Source: Bacteroidales bacterium (GTDB lineage: Bacteria > Bacteroidota > Bacteroidia > Bacteroidales > UBA3663). From it: 64,000 nucleotides of DNA. The translations under genes were made by a program, and so were the position numbers. Below, piece by piece: positions 19,277 to 28,013 of the stretch; the stretch's first letter is position 1, and each line of letters opens with the position of its first letter. The stretch is from NCBI GenBank assembly GCA_024694125.1, contig JAILKE010000006.1, positions 1-64,000 of the forward strand, written 5' to 3'. The notes beneath the pieces are model-generated. The model did no database searches. It worked only from the letters and a program-made list of their open reading frames with translations, and had not been told where the DNA came from.

Positions 19277-19891
19277 TCAATTTTGTGGAGTGCAGTTACC
19301 CTTGATAGCGATAACGGAGCCATCTTCCAGGACGCCATACATCTCGACCGAGAATGCATTGGTTGAAGCAACACACTTGATGGCGCCATCCTTAAAGCAA
19401 GAGCTACCCTCTAATTCTTTTTCACCATATCGGCTAAAGATCTCACCACCGTAGGCGTCCAATCCGATATAGCCATTTTCTTTCTCTTGATTATACAATC
19501 CAATGGCCATATATTCGTTATCACTCAACGACGGTTTTACCAAACTAATGGTTTTACCCGACAACGAATAACTCATATCCCCATATCCATATATTTCCAT
19601 CAAAGAGCCAGCAGACGCACGTGATCCTTCAGAATCAATCACTTGCATATTATAATGCATTGTTTGTTGTTCAGAATCAGATCCATCCATTACGTGAGCG
19701 TTAATATTTAAATCATATACTGTTCCATCTATAGAACATTGATTATCACTCAATGATGACAGAGTTGAAGTGGCGGCCTTGGAGAAAGAGCCCTCTTCAG
19801 TAGAACTTTCATCTTCATCGCAAGAAGCGAATGAGAAGGTCATAGCTGGCAATAATGCAAAGAGCAAAAGCTTGTTAAAAAACTTCATCAT
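19277..19891 (-). CDS. Lipoprotein of unknown function
   Basis: 204 residues with a lipoprotein signal (LLLFALLPAMTFSFASC, with Asp-Glu-Asp-Glu after the Cys; this acidic run resembles a surface-export signal of Bacteroidota lipoproteins). The mature part is Ser/Tyr/Gly-rich, predicted beta (IYGYGDMSYSLSGKTISLV, then GYIGLDAYGGEIFSRYGEK). No family is recognised. It stands alone behind its own promoter and two 21-bp tandem repeats, divergent from an AraC-type regulator that may control it. Confidence 0.75.
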   Translation of the reverse strand: MMKFFNKLLLFALLPAMTFSFASCDEDESSTEEGSFSKAATSTLSSLSDNQCSIDGTVYDLNINAHVMDGSDSEQQTMHYNMQVIDSEGSRASAGSLMEIYGYGDMSYSLSGKTISLVKPSLSDNEYMAIGLYNQEKENGYIGLDAYGGEIFSRYGEKELEGSSCFKDGAIKCVASTNAFSVEMYGVLEDGSVIAIKGNCTPQN

Positions 19892-20012
19892 AGCAGTAGT
19901 TTATTAATGGGTTTTAGAATAAGATAAATAAATGTGTTTGATATTGAAAGCAGAGAATCAAGTACAGAACCAACTTCTACCCGGAGCAGGACCGCTTCTC
20001 GATTCCACATGG

Positions 20013-20042
20013 CAAAGATAAGATTTTCGAAATTATTACAAA
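20013..20042 (-). promoter_or_regulatory. Promoter of the lipoprotein gene
   Basis: On the minus strand TTTG (20039-20042) and TATCTTTG (20013-20020) are 18 bp apart. The predicted leader is about 115 bases. The -33 box touches a pair of 21-bp direct repeats. Confidence 0.65.
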
Positions 20043-20083
20043 CTTACAAATTCACATTTTTCACTTGCAAATTCACATTTTTC
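20042..20083. repeat. Two tandem 21-bp repeats next to the lipoprotein promoter
   Basis: 20042-20062 and 20063-20083 differ at one base; each holds CAAATTCACATTTTTC. A 21-bp period places both copies on the same face of the helix, as expected for a dimeric activator, and they abut the -33 element of the minus-strand promoter. Confidence 0.75.
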
Positions 20084-20167
20084 TCATTTTGTAACATTTT
20101 ATACCCTATTTTCAGCACCAAAATGAACTTTTTCCACATACCAAACCATGTTTTCAGCTAAAAAATC

Positions 20168-20198
20168 TTGTTTATTACACAAAAACTTATCATCTTTG
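20168..20198 (+). promoter_or_regulatory. Promoter of the AraC-type regulator gene
   Basis: TTG (20168-20170), 20-bp spacer, CATCTTTG (20191-20198), one base off the consensus -7. Confidence 0.5.
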
Positions 20199-20203
20199 CA
20201 AAG

Positions 20204-20236
20204 GAATAACCACTATATCAGAATAACCACTATATC
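20204..20236 (+). repeat. Two 16-bp direct repeats in the AraC-type gene leader
   Basis: GAATAACCACTATATC occurs at 20204-20219 and 20221-20236 (17-bp period), just past the predicted start of transcription. It may be an operator for feedback control or a simple duplication. Confidence 0.75.
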
Positions 20237-20276
20237 GAGATCAGTTCTCGATCTACACACATAGTTACATTTTACC

Positions 20277-21482
20277 ATGTTTACAACATTAGTAATAACT
20301 GCACCTACATATGTTTGCTTTTTCTGGGCAATGCTGTTCCTGTTTCAATACAAGCAACAGAGTCCAGACAAACGTATTATGTTCTGGTTTATGATTATGG
20401 CCTCTGCCCTATACTTCGGACACTATTGCTACTTCAGCCGGGAGGAGTCAATCCTGCCCATCACAGACACCATCTATTCCTTAGCCAATCTGTCTGTTTA
20501 TCCCCTATACTACACATATATAAAGAATATCACTTCCAACAAGTTGAATATACGCCACATTCTGCTCTATCTGTTGCCAGCCATGTTGGTCGCCGTTGGC
20601 AATGCCATTGCATATGCACTGGAACCCGAAGATACCCGTTCCAAGTTCATACATGATTATCTCTACCACGAAACTATATCTTTCAGCAGTGGAAATTTTT
20701 GGCTGCCCATGTTACACAGTATGGCCAGAATCATCTTCCCTATCCAAGTAATCATCTGTCTGTATTTCGGGACGAAAAAAATCAAGGCATTCAACAATCA
20801 GCTCAAGGACATCTACTCAGACACAGAAGCTCGTGACCTATCGATCATCAACATACTGATTACCCTGATGTTAGTGACATCTATCGGATCAATAGCCCTC
20901 AGTCTGCTGAGCAAATCATATTTTTCGGACAACCAGACGATACTGGTATTCCCTTCTATCGCATTCTCCACATTACTCTTTCTGATAGGTCACGATGCCT
21001 ACCATCGTCAATTCACGGCAGCCGATATCCAGCGCGAGATACCCGAAATACAACTGGCTGCTATCGAGGACAATGACACCGACGCCCCAACCTCTAAAGA
21101 GGAAAGTTCGGCAATGCCCGAGCAGAACCACTCCATGGCCAACGTCCCACATGACCTGGCAGACAAGCTACTTGTCTTGCTGCGCGACGAGAAACTGTAC
21201 CTGATTCCCGACCTAAAGATCACAGATATAGCGCAACGTCTCCAGACAAACAGGAACTACACATACTATGCAATAACCGTCGAACTGAAAACCACTTTTG
21301 CCGATTTGGTCAACAGCATGCGCATAGAGTATGCACAGCAGATACTCACCACTAATCCGCACATAAACATGTACGAACTGATGACACAAAGCGGCTATTC
21401 TTCTGAATCGACGTTCTTCCGCAACTTTAAGAAAATAACCGGCAAGACCCCCAAGATGTGGATAGAAGAGAGCAATCTGTAG
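20277..21482 (+). CDS. Membrane-anchored AraC-family transcription regulator
   Basis: 401 residues. The first 235 hold about six or seven hydrophobic helices (VITAPTYVCFFWAMLFLF, IMFWFMIMASALYFG, ILLYLLPAMLVAVGNAIAY, ILITLMLVTSIGSIALSLL, TILVFPSIAFSTLLFLIG). A charged linker (about 245-290) leads to a C-terminal AraC HTH (KLYLIPDLKITDIAQRLQ, then YAQQILTTNP and SGYSSESTFFRNFKKITGKTP). The start is the ATG after the repeats. It should sense a signal in or at the membrane and bind DNA directly. Its divergent neighbour lipoprotein is the likely target; its own leader has repeats that suggest autoregulation. Confidence 0.88.
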   Translation: MFTTLVITAPTYVCFFWAMLFLFQYKQQSPDKRIMFWFMIMASALYFGHYCYFSREESILPITDTIYSLANLSVYPLYYTYIKNITSNKLNIRHILLYLLPAMLVAVGNAIAYALEPEDTRSKFIHDYLYHETISFSSGNFWLPMLHSMARIIFPIQVIICLYFGTKKIKAFNNQLKDIYSDTEARDLSIINILITLMLVTSIGSIALSLLSKSYFSDNQTILVFPSIAFSTLLFLIGHDAYHRQFTAADIQREIPEIQLAAIEDNDTDAPTSKEESSAMPEQNHSMANVPHDLADKLLVLLRDEKLYLIPDLKITDIAQRLQTNRNYTYYAITVELKTTFADLVNSMRIEYAQQILTTNPHINMYELMTQSGYSSESTFFRNFKKITGKTPKMWIEESNL

Positions 21483-21530
21483 CCTCTCTATAGCATCACC
21501 TGAAGATAAAGGTAGAGTTTCGCCCCCAGC

Positions 21531-21818
21531 TCAATATTTTCTTTTAGGGTTCTTGGGGAACCATCCTCGCGCGACACGCTTCTTCTGCTCAAACAGTTCC
21601 AATATGCTCCACAAGCAGGAACATCCCGTCACACCCAGAATAGTACTTACAGCTTGATTATCAACAAAGAGCGACAAAACGATAAACGCAATACCAGCAA
21701 CGCAGAATACCCACCAGCAACGTGTTCCGAAATAATACTCACCCTTGATAACCAATGGGTGAAAAATTCCAATAATCAAGAAGGTTGCTACGGCACTTAT
21801 CAATCCAATGAAATTCAT
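21531..21818 (-). CDS. DUF4491 family membrane protein
   Basis: 95 residues with three hydrophobic segments (LISAVATFLIIGIFHPLV, WWVFCVAGIAFIVLSLFV, AVSTILGVTGCSCLWSIL) and the conserved EYYFGTRCWW and ELFEQKKRVARGWFPKNPKRK. It is an inner-membrane protein of unknown role. A TAATTTTG box (21850-21857, minus strand) precedes it. Confidence 0.87.
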   Translation of the reverse strand: MNFIGLISAVATFLIIGIFHPLVIKGEYYFGTRCWWVFCVAGIAFIVLSLFVDNQAVSTILGVTGCSCLWSILELFEQKKRVARGWFPKNPKRKY

Positions 21819-21980
21819 AAGTCTTTACAATCTATTTTAAATTAGTTTGCAAAATTAGGCAAAATAAGGTGAACTAAAGAATTTTGGTAGTTAAAATTTA
21901 TTAAACGCGCATAAAAAACACTCATTAAATACTAAAAAAACACAAAACTGACATCATTACTTTAAAAAAATCATTATTTC

Positions 21981-22012
21981 TTTGGTCATGCAGAATTTAT
22001 TACATATCTTTG
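21981..22012 (+). promoter_or_regulatory. Promoter of wzi
   Basis: Perfect match: TTTG (21981-21984), 20-bp spacer, TATCTTTG (22005-22012). The ATG at 22032 is 19 bp after the -7 box. Confidence 0.8.
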
Positions 22013-22031
22013 CATGCTTATATTCTGAAAC

Positions 22032-23627
22032 ATGCACAATCAATTTGCTAAACCATATAGAAAACTTATAACTTGCCTGACGATAGTCCTGTTTGGTATT
22101 GTCACGCCTACCATGGCCGAAGACAATCCCTTAGAAGCGACATTCGAGGGACAAGTATCATTCAGCAACGCCAAGACTCCGTTGTGGCTCAATGCAAACA
22201 AGTACGGATTGAGTACGCTCACTCCCAAGAATGCATACGCCAGAGCGAACATCCTGTATTCCAAGGACTCCCTATGGAACCATTTTGACATCAACATCGG
22301 TGCAGATATCGTCTTACCTTTCCACTATTACTACAAAGGTTACAACAAGGATTATATAAGCAAGTTGATCATACAGCAAGTATATGGAGAAGTAACTTGG
22401 AAAAAGATTACAGTCTTTGCTGGCATGAAACAATTTCCAGCTCAGTTACGCAACAATCTACTTTCCAGTGGAGCACAGACATTAGGCATCAACTCCCGTC
22501 CTATACCTCAACTTCGATTGTACCGCGACACTTGGTGGGAAATACCGGGGCTCAGAAATTGGCTCGGGTTCAAGGGTCATATCTGCTTTGGATTGACAAC
22601 CGACGCAGATTGGCAAGAGACCTTCACATCGGGCACAAAATTACCGTACAACAGATGGTTGCGGCATCATGAGAAAGCCGTTTACCTTCGTATTGGCAAA
22701 CCCAAGAAGTTTCCACTCACAGCAGTAATCGGGCTCGAGATGGCAGCACAGTTCGGTGGTACATTGTACAACTACAAGGGCACCGACCAGAACGGCTACC
22801 GTAGCTTCCATTATATATCTTTAGGCAATGGATGGGAGAACTACTGGAATGCCCTGACCTGTGGTGGTGGCGGAGCCGACGAATCCAAATATGTCAATGC
22901 CGAAGGAAATCATTTAGGCAGTTGGGTAGCCCGTCTGGAATGGGACAGCAAGAAATACACCATCGGAGCCTACCTTGACCATTTCTTCGAGGACCATTCC
23001 GGCCTGTTCTTCCTCGACTATGACGGATATGGAAGTGGTGACAATTGGAACGTCAAGGAAGACATCAAGTATCTCCGATACCCGATGCGGGATTTCCAGC
23101 TTGGATTAGACCTGAAGCTCAAGGAATTCACGCCCATACAGGGAGTCACGTTAGAATATATGACGACCATGTACCAGAGTGGTCCAATCTATCACGACCA
23201 CAACGAGACCACTTCCGACCACATCGGTGGTATAGATGAGTTCTACAACAACTCCAACACCCGAGGATGGCAGCATTGGGGTCAGGCCATAGGCAACCCA
23301 CTTTACCGCTCACCCATGTACAATACGGATGGAAATATTACCTTCAAGTCCAATCGATTCTTTGCCTGGCATTTCGGTGCCAATGGTTCGATACTCCGCA
23401 ATCTGGAATACCGAGTACTCTACACCTGGCAGAAGTCATACGGCACCTACCTCAATGTATTTGCCTACCCCCAGGAGAATACCAGCATATTGGCAGAACT
23501 GACCTACCGGTTGCCCGACATCATGCAGTTCCATTCTCCCATGATACGTTTAGCTTATGGAGCAGACATGGGCAAACTATTAGGCGACAATTCAGGTTTC
23601 CAGTTCACCGTACAATACAAATATTAA
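22032..23627 (+). CDS. wzi: Wzi-like capsule assembly outer-membrane protein
   Basis: 531 residues with a signal peptide (ITCLTIVLFGIVTPTMA). A beta-barrel of aromatic-rich strands follows; GMKQFPAQLRNNLLSSGAQT with INSRPIPQLRLYRDTWWEI matches the Wzi family region, and the C-terminus ends in an aromatic strand (FQFTVQYKY). It anchors or organises capsule at the cell surface, so it may work with the Wza/Wzc system at 1-4.5 kb although the genes are about 18 kb apart. The next gene follows 3 bp later. Confidence 0.87.
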   Translation: MHNQFAKPYRKLITCLTIVLFGIVTPTMAEDNPLEATFEGQVSFSNAKTPLWLNANKYGLSTLTPKNAYARANILYSKDSLWNHFDINIGADIVLPFHYYYKGYNKDYISKLIIQQVYGEVTWKKITVFAGMKQFPAQLRNNLLSSGAQTLGINSRPIPQLRLYRDTWWEIPGLRNWLGFKGHICFGLTTDADWQETFTSGTKLPYNRWLRHHEKAVYLRIGKPKKFPLTAVIGLEMAAQFGGTLYNYKGTDQNGYRSFHYISLGNGWENYWNALTCGGGGADESKYVNAEGNHLGSWVARLEWDSKKYTIGAYLDHFFEDHSGLFFLDYDGYGSGDNWNVKEDIKYLRYPMRDFQLGLDLKLKEFTPIQGVTLEYMTTMYQSGPIYHDHNETTSDHIGGIDEFYNNSNTRGWQHWGQAIGNPLYRSPMYNTDGNITFKSNRFFAWHFGANGSILRNLEYRVLYTWQKSYGTYLNVFAYPQENTSILAELTYRLPDIMQFHSPMIRLAYGADMGKLLGDNSGFQFTVQYKY

Positions 23628-23630
23628 GAT

Positions 23631-24113
23631 ATGAAGAGTCATCAGATATTTCGGTTGTCTGCCCTGTGGTGCACACTTTTACTCCTGGTCACGAGCCTGG
23701 GGCTGACCTCATGTGGCATGTTCACCGAGAGTTACGATAATGGAGACTTGGATGGTCTATGGATTATCAGTCAGGTGGACAGCCTGCAGGAGAATAAATC
23801 GGCCAATATACAAGCAGAATGCAAGACCTGGGCATTCCAGGCCAAGTTATTGCAATTCTGTAACCAATACGAAGACACACGTCCCTATTTAGTAATGGCG
23901 AGGTTCAACCATACAGATGGCATGATCATCGTATCCGATCCATTTGTTTACAACCGTATGGATGGCAATGTAGAACTTACTGCCGATAGCGTACATCGTC
24001 TGGCTCCGCACTTCATCAACTGCCTGCCAGATACGTTCTACATCGAGAAACTCAACAAATCCACCTTGCGCCTATACGATGATGTCGTAAGACTGCATTT
24101 CAAGAAGTATTGA
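23631..24113 (+). CDS. Lipocalin-like lipoprotein (DUF4847-like)
   Basis: 160 residues with a lipoprotein signal (LLLLVTSLGLTSC, Cys28). The mature part starts with the lipocalin-like phrase DLDGLWIISQVDSLQ and ends in beta strands (DTFYIEKLNKSTLRLYDD). It lies 3 bp after wzi and is surely cotranscribed, so a role at the envelope with Wzi is plausible. The DUF number is from memory and less sure than the fold. Confidence 0.72.
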   Translation: MKSHQIFRLSALWCTLLLLVTSLGLTSCGMFTESYDNGDLDGLWIISQVDSLQENKSANIQAECKTWAFQAKLLQFCNQYEDTRPYLVMARFNHTDGMIIVSDPFVYNRMDGNVELTADSVHRLAPHFINCLPDTFYIEKLNKSTLRLYDDVVRLHFKKY

Positions 24114-24233
24114 CCTCCCCCAATATCCAGGCACAATACAAGACCGAAGAAACAGGTCTATCCAACCAACAGTTAAACGATGGACAATCTCCGATTATAA
24201 AAAGGATAATCTCCGTACTCCTGTACATAATAC

Positions 24234-24284
24234 AATGAAGGTTCGAGACAAAGGTATGCTACATACCCATCTCGAACCTTCATT
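24234..24284. terminator. Bidirectional terminator between wzi-lipoprotein operon and HAD gene
   Basis: A perfect 15-bp stem (24234-24248 and 24270-24284) contains a nested GGTATG/CATACC stem. The convergent genes end on both sides. Confidence 0.85.
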
Positions 24285-24318
24285 TATATATGGTCCAATG
24301 ACCCAAGCCAGGGTCTAT

Positions 24319-24963
24319 TTATCGTTGTTGCAACAGGTTTTCGTACGTGATACCCTGGAACGAGTCCAATACCAAGTTACACTTATCCTGTATGTCCTCA
24401 CGAGAGTTGTACGATGCCAATCCCACAGTGAAGATACCAGCAGACATGCCGGCCTGCAATCCCGAGTATGCGTCCTCGAACACGATACAATGATCCAATG
24501 GAAGACCGAATGCTGCAGCTCCCTTCAGGTAGCAATCCGGATCGGGTTTGGATGCTGCAAAGTCTTCCGACGTCAGCACACGGTCGAACAACGAAAGCAG
24601 TTCGGGGTTCTTGTCGCGCAGGTGCTGCATCTTCTTCTGGTCCGAACTGGTCACAATGGCGCACTTGACTCCATGTCGCTTGATATCGAGCACGAACTCA
24701 CGGGCGCCGGGGAAGAACTGATACTGCATCTGAGCCTCATAGTCATCCAGTCTTTTCTTGACAATAGCCTGTACCTCAGGGTCGGGAAAGAACCGTTCCA
24801 GGATTCTCACCAGAGTATTACCCTTGATGGCATCATGCAGGTCAGGCACATCGGGCCTGAACTCACGGCCAATCTGCCCCCACACAACAGAGTATTGACC
24901 CTCCGTATCAATCAGAGTCCCGTCCAGATCGAACAGGGCTGCTTTAAAATTCTCTAAAACCAT
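24319..24963 (-). CDS. HAD-superfamily phosphatase (beta-phosphoglucomutase-like)
   Basis: 214 residues from the ATG at 24963. HAD motifs: I ALFDLDGTLIDTE, II AIVTSSD, III KPDPDCYLKG with IV VFEDAYSGLQAG. The helical cap follows motif I. It hydrolyses or isomerises a small phosphorylated metabolite; which one is unknown. It lies downstream of coaW, with an 86-bp gap, and ends at a strong terminator. Confidence 0.92.
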   Translation of the reverse strand: MVLENFKAALFDLDGTLIDTEGQYSVVWGQIGREFRPDVPDLHDAIKGNTLVRILERFFPDPEVQAIVKKRLDDYEAQMQYQFFPGAREFVLDIKRHGVKCAIVTSSDQKKMQHLRDKNPELLSLFDRVLTSEDFAASKPDPDCYLKGAAAFGLPLDHCIVFEDAYSGLQAGMSAGIFTVGLASYNSREDIQDKCNLVLDSFQGITYENLLQQR

Positions 24964-25049
24964 AACGCAATATATTTCAATTTTGAAGCAAAAAGACAAA
25001 TCCTTATTAGCAAGCACACCCTAACAGCAACAACTTCAACCCCACCACA

Positions 25050-25841
25050 TTACAGCAGAGCGGCACCCATTGCCGTCATATATTCAGGTTGTTTGGGTAT
25101 GATGTACCGCACACCATACAGATCCGAGAGGCGGTCCAATACCGTTCGCACCATAGGCAGAGCAGCCACGCGGCCTATCACGACGAAATCCTGGATACCA
25201 TATCCCTTACCCGCCAGATAGGCCATCACGCCTACATTCTGCACGACCAGATTGACCAGTCCCACAGCCAGGTCTTCGGGCTTGGACGATTGCGAAGCCT
25301 TGCCGAAATTAACCACGGTCGTATCTATCGGCAGTTCGGGCAAATCAACCCTACACACATCCCCCAGAGTGAGATCTATCTGGGACAATGCCCCCTTGGC
25401 GGACAGAGTCTGCATCAATCCCCAACCACCGCCAGGCAGGAGCATCTTAAACATTCGGAACAACGTACCTCCGCCCAGGGCACTGCCACCCAGGTGTCGG
25501 GTCTGCTCGCCGTCTATCATAACGAAACTGACACCCGACCCGATTGAGACCACGATACAACGGTCCTGCTCACACATAGTACGCACGGACTTGCCGTTGG
25601 CCATAAATTCATCCACACGTTCGGTATGGATACCGCACAGGTGTCCATGCACGGACTTGCTGCCCACGCCGGTCAGCACGATGCGACGCACGCGATTGCG
25701 GGCAGAGTTACTCTTCTTGATGTAATCATTGAGTTTAGACGGAACGAATTCTCCCTCCCATAGCTCCACATCATACACCTTTTCTCCTTTCATTAGCACC
25801 ACCTTCGTAGCACTGATGCCCAAATCCAAGCCAATAGTCAT
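25050..25841 (-). CDS. coaW: Type II pantothenate kinase
   Basis: 263 residues. ASKHA-fold motifs: GLDLGISATKVVLM at the N-terminus, VVSIGSGVSFVMIDG, LGGSALGGGTLFRMFKMLL. Type II enzymes phosphorylate pantothenate in coenzyme A synthesis and, unlike type I, are often insensitive to CoA. A matching promoter lies just upstream. Confidence 0.9.
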   Translation of the reverse strand: MTIGLDLGISATKVVLMKGEKVYDVELWEGEFVPSKLNDYIKKSNSARNRVRRIVLTGVGSKSVHGHLCGIHTERVDEFMANGKSVRTMCEQDRCIVVSIGSGVSFVMIDGEQTRHLGGSALGGGTLFRMFKMLLPGGGWGLMQTLSAKGALSQIDLTLGDVCRVDLPELPIDTTVVNFGKASQSSKPEDLAVGLVNLVVQNVGVMAYLAGKGYGIQDFVVIGRVAALPMVRTVLDRLSDLYGVRYIIPKQPEYMTAMGAALL

Positions 25842-25876
25842 AATCGTTAAGTGTGTTTATTTATTTGTAGATGATG

Positions 25877-25908
25877 CAAAGGTAGGATTTTTTGCTGAAT
25901 ATTCCAAA
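25877..25908 (-). promoter_or_regulatory. Promoter of coaW
   Basis: Minus strand: TTTG (25905-25908), 20-bp spacer, TACCTTTG (25877-25884). Confidence 0.75.
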
Positions 25909-25986
25909 TTTAAGGGTCGATAAATGGGTTCAATGGGACAAAATCATGACGAAAATAATGCTTTTAAGCAATTTGGAGGTCGAATA

Positions 25987-26018
25987 TTTGGACGATAGAA
26001 AAAATCTAAGTAACTTTG
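25987..26018 (+). promoter_or_regulatory. Promoter of the coiled-coil protein gene
   Basis: TTTG (25987-25990), 20-bp spacer, TAACTTTG (26011-26018). It sets the start at 26054 rather than the upstream in-frame codons, which precede the promoter. Confidence 0.78.
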
Positions 26019-26053
26019 CCTCGATAAAAAATACAAAACTATCCATTAAAACT

Positions 26054-26782
26054 ATGAAAAGTATAACTAAAATTTTACTTACTGCTGCCATCTGCTGCTT
26101 CACTCTCACAGCATGGGCAGACGACCAAATGTCTAACACTGAAGCGTCTAAATACTACAGTCAGAAGATTGATATCGTCAAATCGGAAATCACTACCCTC
26201 AAGAAGCAGAAGAAGCTCGACCCTCTCAATGCCGACTATGCTCGTGGCCTGCAGGAGAAGCAGGTCGAACTGGAGATGCTCAAGGCCAAGAAAGAGGTTG
26301 TAGATAAAGCTATCAAGGCCGAGAAACAGCGCCAGAAGAGCGAAGAGAATGCCAAGGCTGCTTCCAAGAAGGCCTCTAAGACTGCCGCTTCGGCCGAGAA
26401 GGCTGCCCGCGAAGCACAGATGGCTGCTGAGCGCGCCCAGAATGTAGTGGAGGACAACATGACCCTGGAGCAAGCCGAGGACATGTACGAACAGAAAGTG
26501 GATCTGGTCAAGTCCGAAATCAAGTTGCTCAAGAAACAGAAGAAACTCGAGCCGGACAATGCAGAAGTGCTCACCAATCTGGCTGCCAAGAATGCAGAAC
26601 TGGACGACTTGAAGTCCAATCTCAAGATTGTCAAGGACGCCATCAAGTCTGACAAGAAAGCCAACAAGGCCCAAAAGAGCGCCGAAAAGGCTGCTTCCAA
26701 CTCGGACAAGGCCGACATGAAGGCTGCCAGTTCGAAGCGCAATGCTGAAAAGGCCAACGCTGAGGCAGAGCAGGTCAAATAA
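26054..26782 (+). CDS. Secreted coiled-coil protein with an internal duplication
   Basis: 242 residues with a signal peptide (ILLTAAICCFTLTAWA). The mature part is Lys/Glu/Ala-rich helical. It contains two copies of a unit of about 80-90 residues: YYSQKIDIVKSEITTLKKQK (first) and MYEQKVDLVKSEIKLLKKQK (second), each followed by a charged coiled coil and an Ala/Lys-rich tract (ASKKASKTAASAEKAA in the first). It is probably periplasmic. No family or function is recognised; the composition resembles OmpH/TolA-like linkers, but that is not evidence of homology. Confidence 0.8.
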   Translation: MKSITKILLTAAICCFTLTAWADDQMSNTEASKYYSQKIDIVKSEITTLKKQKKLDPLNADYARGLQEKQVELEMLKAKKEVVDKAIKAEKQRQKSEENAKAASKKASKTAASAEKAAREAQMAAERAQNVVEDNMTLEQAEDMYEQKVDLVKSEIKLLKKQKKLEPDNAEVLTNLAAKNAELDDLKSNLKIVKDAIKSDKKANKAQKSAEKAASNSDKADMKAASSKRNAEKANAEAEQVK

Positions 26783-26837
26783 CAAAACACTCGCCCACGC
26801 AGATTGGCGAGGCAAGACATCTTATTGAACCCACATT

Positions 26838-26880
26838 TGGAGTTTCGCCAGCGTATCCACCTACGCATGCGGAACTCCAT
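26838..26880 (+). terminator. Hairpin after the coiled-coil gene
   Basis: TGGAGTTTCG..CAGCGTA pairs imperfectly with TACGCATGCGGAACTCCA; the T-tract is weak. A smaller CTCGCC/GGCGAG stem lies at 26790-26811. Confidence 0.55.
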
Positions 26881-26951
26881 TTCAAATTAAGCAACTCGCT
26901 CACGGGCAGTTGTTCATATAGTATTCAACCCAAAACTCACATCAACTCATC

Positions 26952-28013
26952 ATGGGGATAAACATCAATACCCAACGGCTCCTACACATACTGGACGTGA
27001 CGCCTGCATCGCAGAACATACTCCTGGTAGGCAAGCACGGCATTGGCAAGTCTGAAATACTGACTCATTACTACCAGCAACGGGGACAGAGAGTAGTTTC
27101 TCTCTTTCTGGGACAGATGGCCGATCCAGGCGATCTGATAGGTCTGCCCAAGACCGGCGAAAGAACCGAATTCGTACCGCCGTACTGGTGGCCGGCTGAA
27201 GGCGAACCTATCGTACTCTTTCTGGACGAACTGAACCGAGCCCGAGCCGAGTTGCTCCAGACGGTCATGGACCTGGTACTGAACCGCAAGTTGGCTGGTC
27301 GTACGCTCCCCGAAGGCAGCCGGCTCATAGCCGCGGTGAATGATGGAGACGAGTATCAGCTCACGCCTATGGACCCAGCATTGGTCTCGAGGTTCAATAT
27401 ATACAACTTCTGCCCTACGGCCCAAGAATGGCTGCAATGGGCAGAGAGCGAAGGCGTCGATGCACGGGTAATCCGGTTCATCAGCCTGGAGAGCCATTGG
27501 CTGGACGGCATCGAGGGACAGAAGAGCGGTATCGATACCGGGTTGGAACGCCTGCCGGACCGCCGTGCTTGGAAGCGGCTCTCGGACGCCATCCTACCCC
27601 ATCCCGAACTGGATGAGGCAGATATAGACTGGTTGGCCGGCATCATCGGCGCGCAGGCCGCATCCCGTTTCATGCACAGCCTCTCCGGTCATGCCCTGCT
27701 CACGGGTGCCGAGGTCCTGCAGCACTTCGACCAGCACGAGGCACAGTTACGCAAGTACCTGCTCCATCAGTTGGCCCTGGTGAGCGAGTCCATCTTCCGC
27801 CACCTGGAGGTTGCTGCCGATGATGCACCGGAGTGTTACGCCAGCAATCTCACCAAGTACTACGAACTGCTGGTAGATATGGAGGCCAACGAGGCTATTG
27901 CCTTCCTGGCCAATCTCATGGAGAGCGGCAGTTACCCGAAGACGGTTCTGTACATAGCCGAACATTGTCCGACGGTCTCTTCCGGTTTGATGGAATTTAT
28001 CGCTTCACTATGA
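26952..28013 (+). CDS. MoxR-type AAA+ ATPase
   Basis: 353 residues. Walker A GKHGIGKS (27-34), Walker B LFLDELNR (89-96), sensor-like IAAVNDGDEYQ and arginine region DPALVSRFNIY. It acts as a chaperone-like ATPase paired with a VWA protein; the VWA gene starts within its stop codon (ATGA overlap). The client is unknown. Confidence 0.92.
   Translation: MGININTQRLLHILDVTPASQNILLVGKHGIGKSEILTHYYQQRGQRVVSLFLGQMADPGDLIGLPKTGERTEFVPPYWWPAEGEPIVLFLDELNRARAELLQTVMDLVLNRKLAGRTLPEGSRLIAAVNDGDEYQLTPMDPALVSRFNIYNFCPTAQEWLQWAESEGVDARVIRFISLESHWLDGIEGQKSGIDTGLERLPDRRAWKRLSDAILPHPELDEADIDWLAGIIGAQAASRFMHSLSGHALLTGAEVLQHFDQHEAQLRKYLLHQLALVSESIFRHLEVAADDAPECYASNLTKYYELLVDMEANEAIAFLANLMESGSYPKTVLYIAEHCPTVSSGLMEFIASL

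Larger units (their letters stand above)
19892..20276. other. 385-bp divergent control region
   Basis: It contains two divergent promoters and two sets of tandem repeats (separate entries). No gene is seen. Confidence 0.7.

Noticed and set aside
24235-24957. A 240-residue plus-strand frame opposite the HAD gene
   Set aside because: It starts in the terminator stem and is the antisense of the HAD phosphatase.
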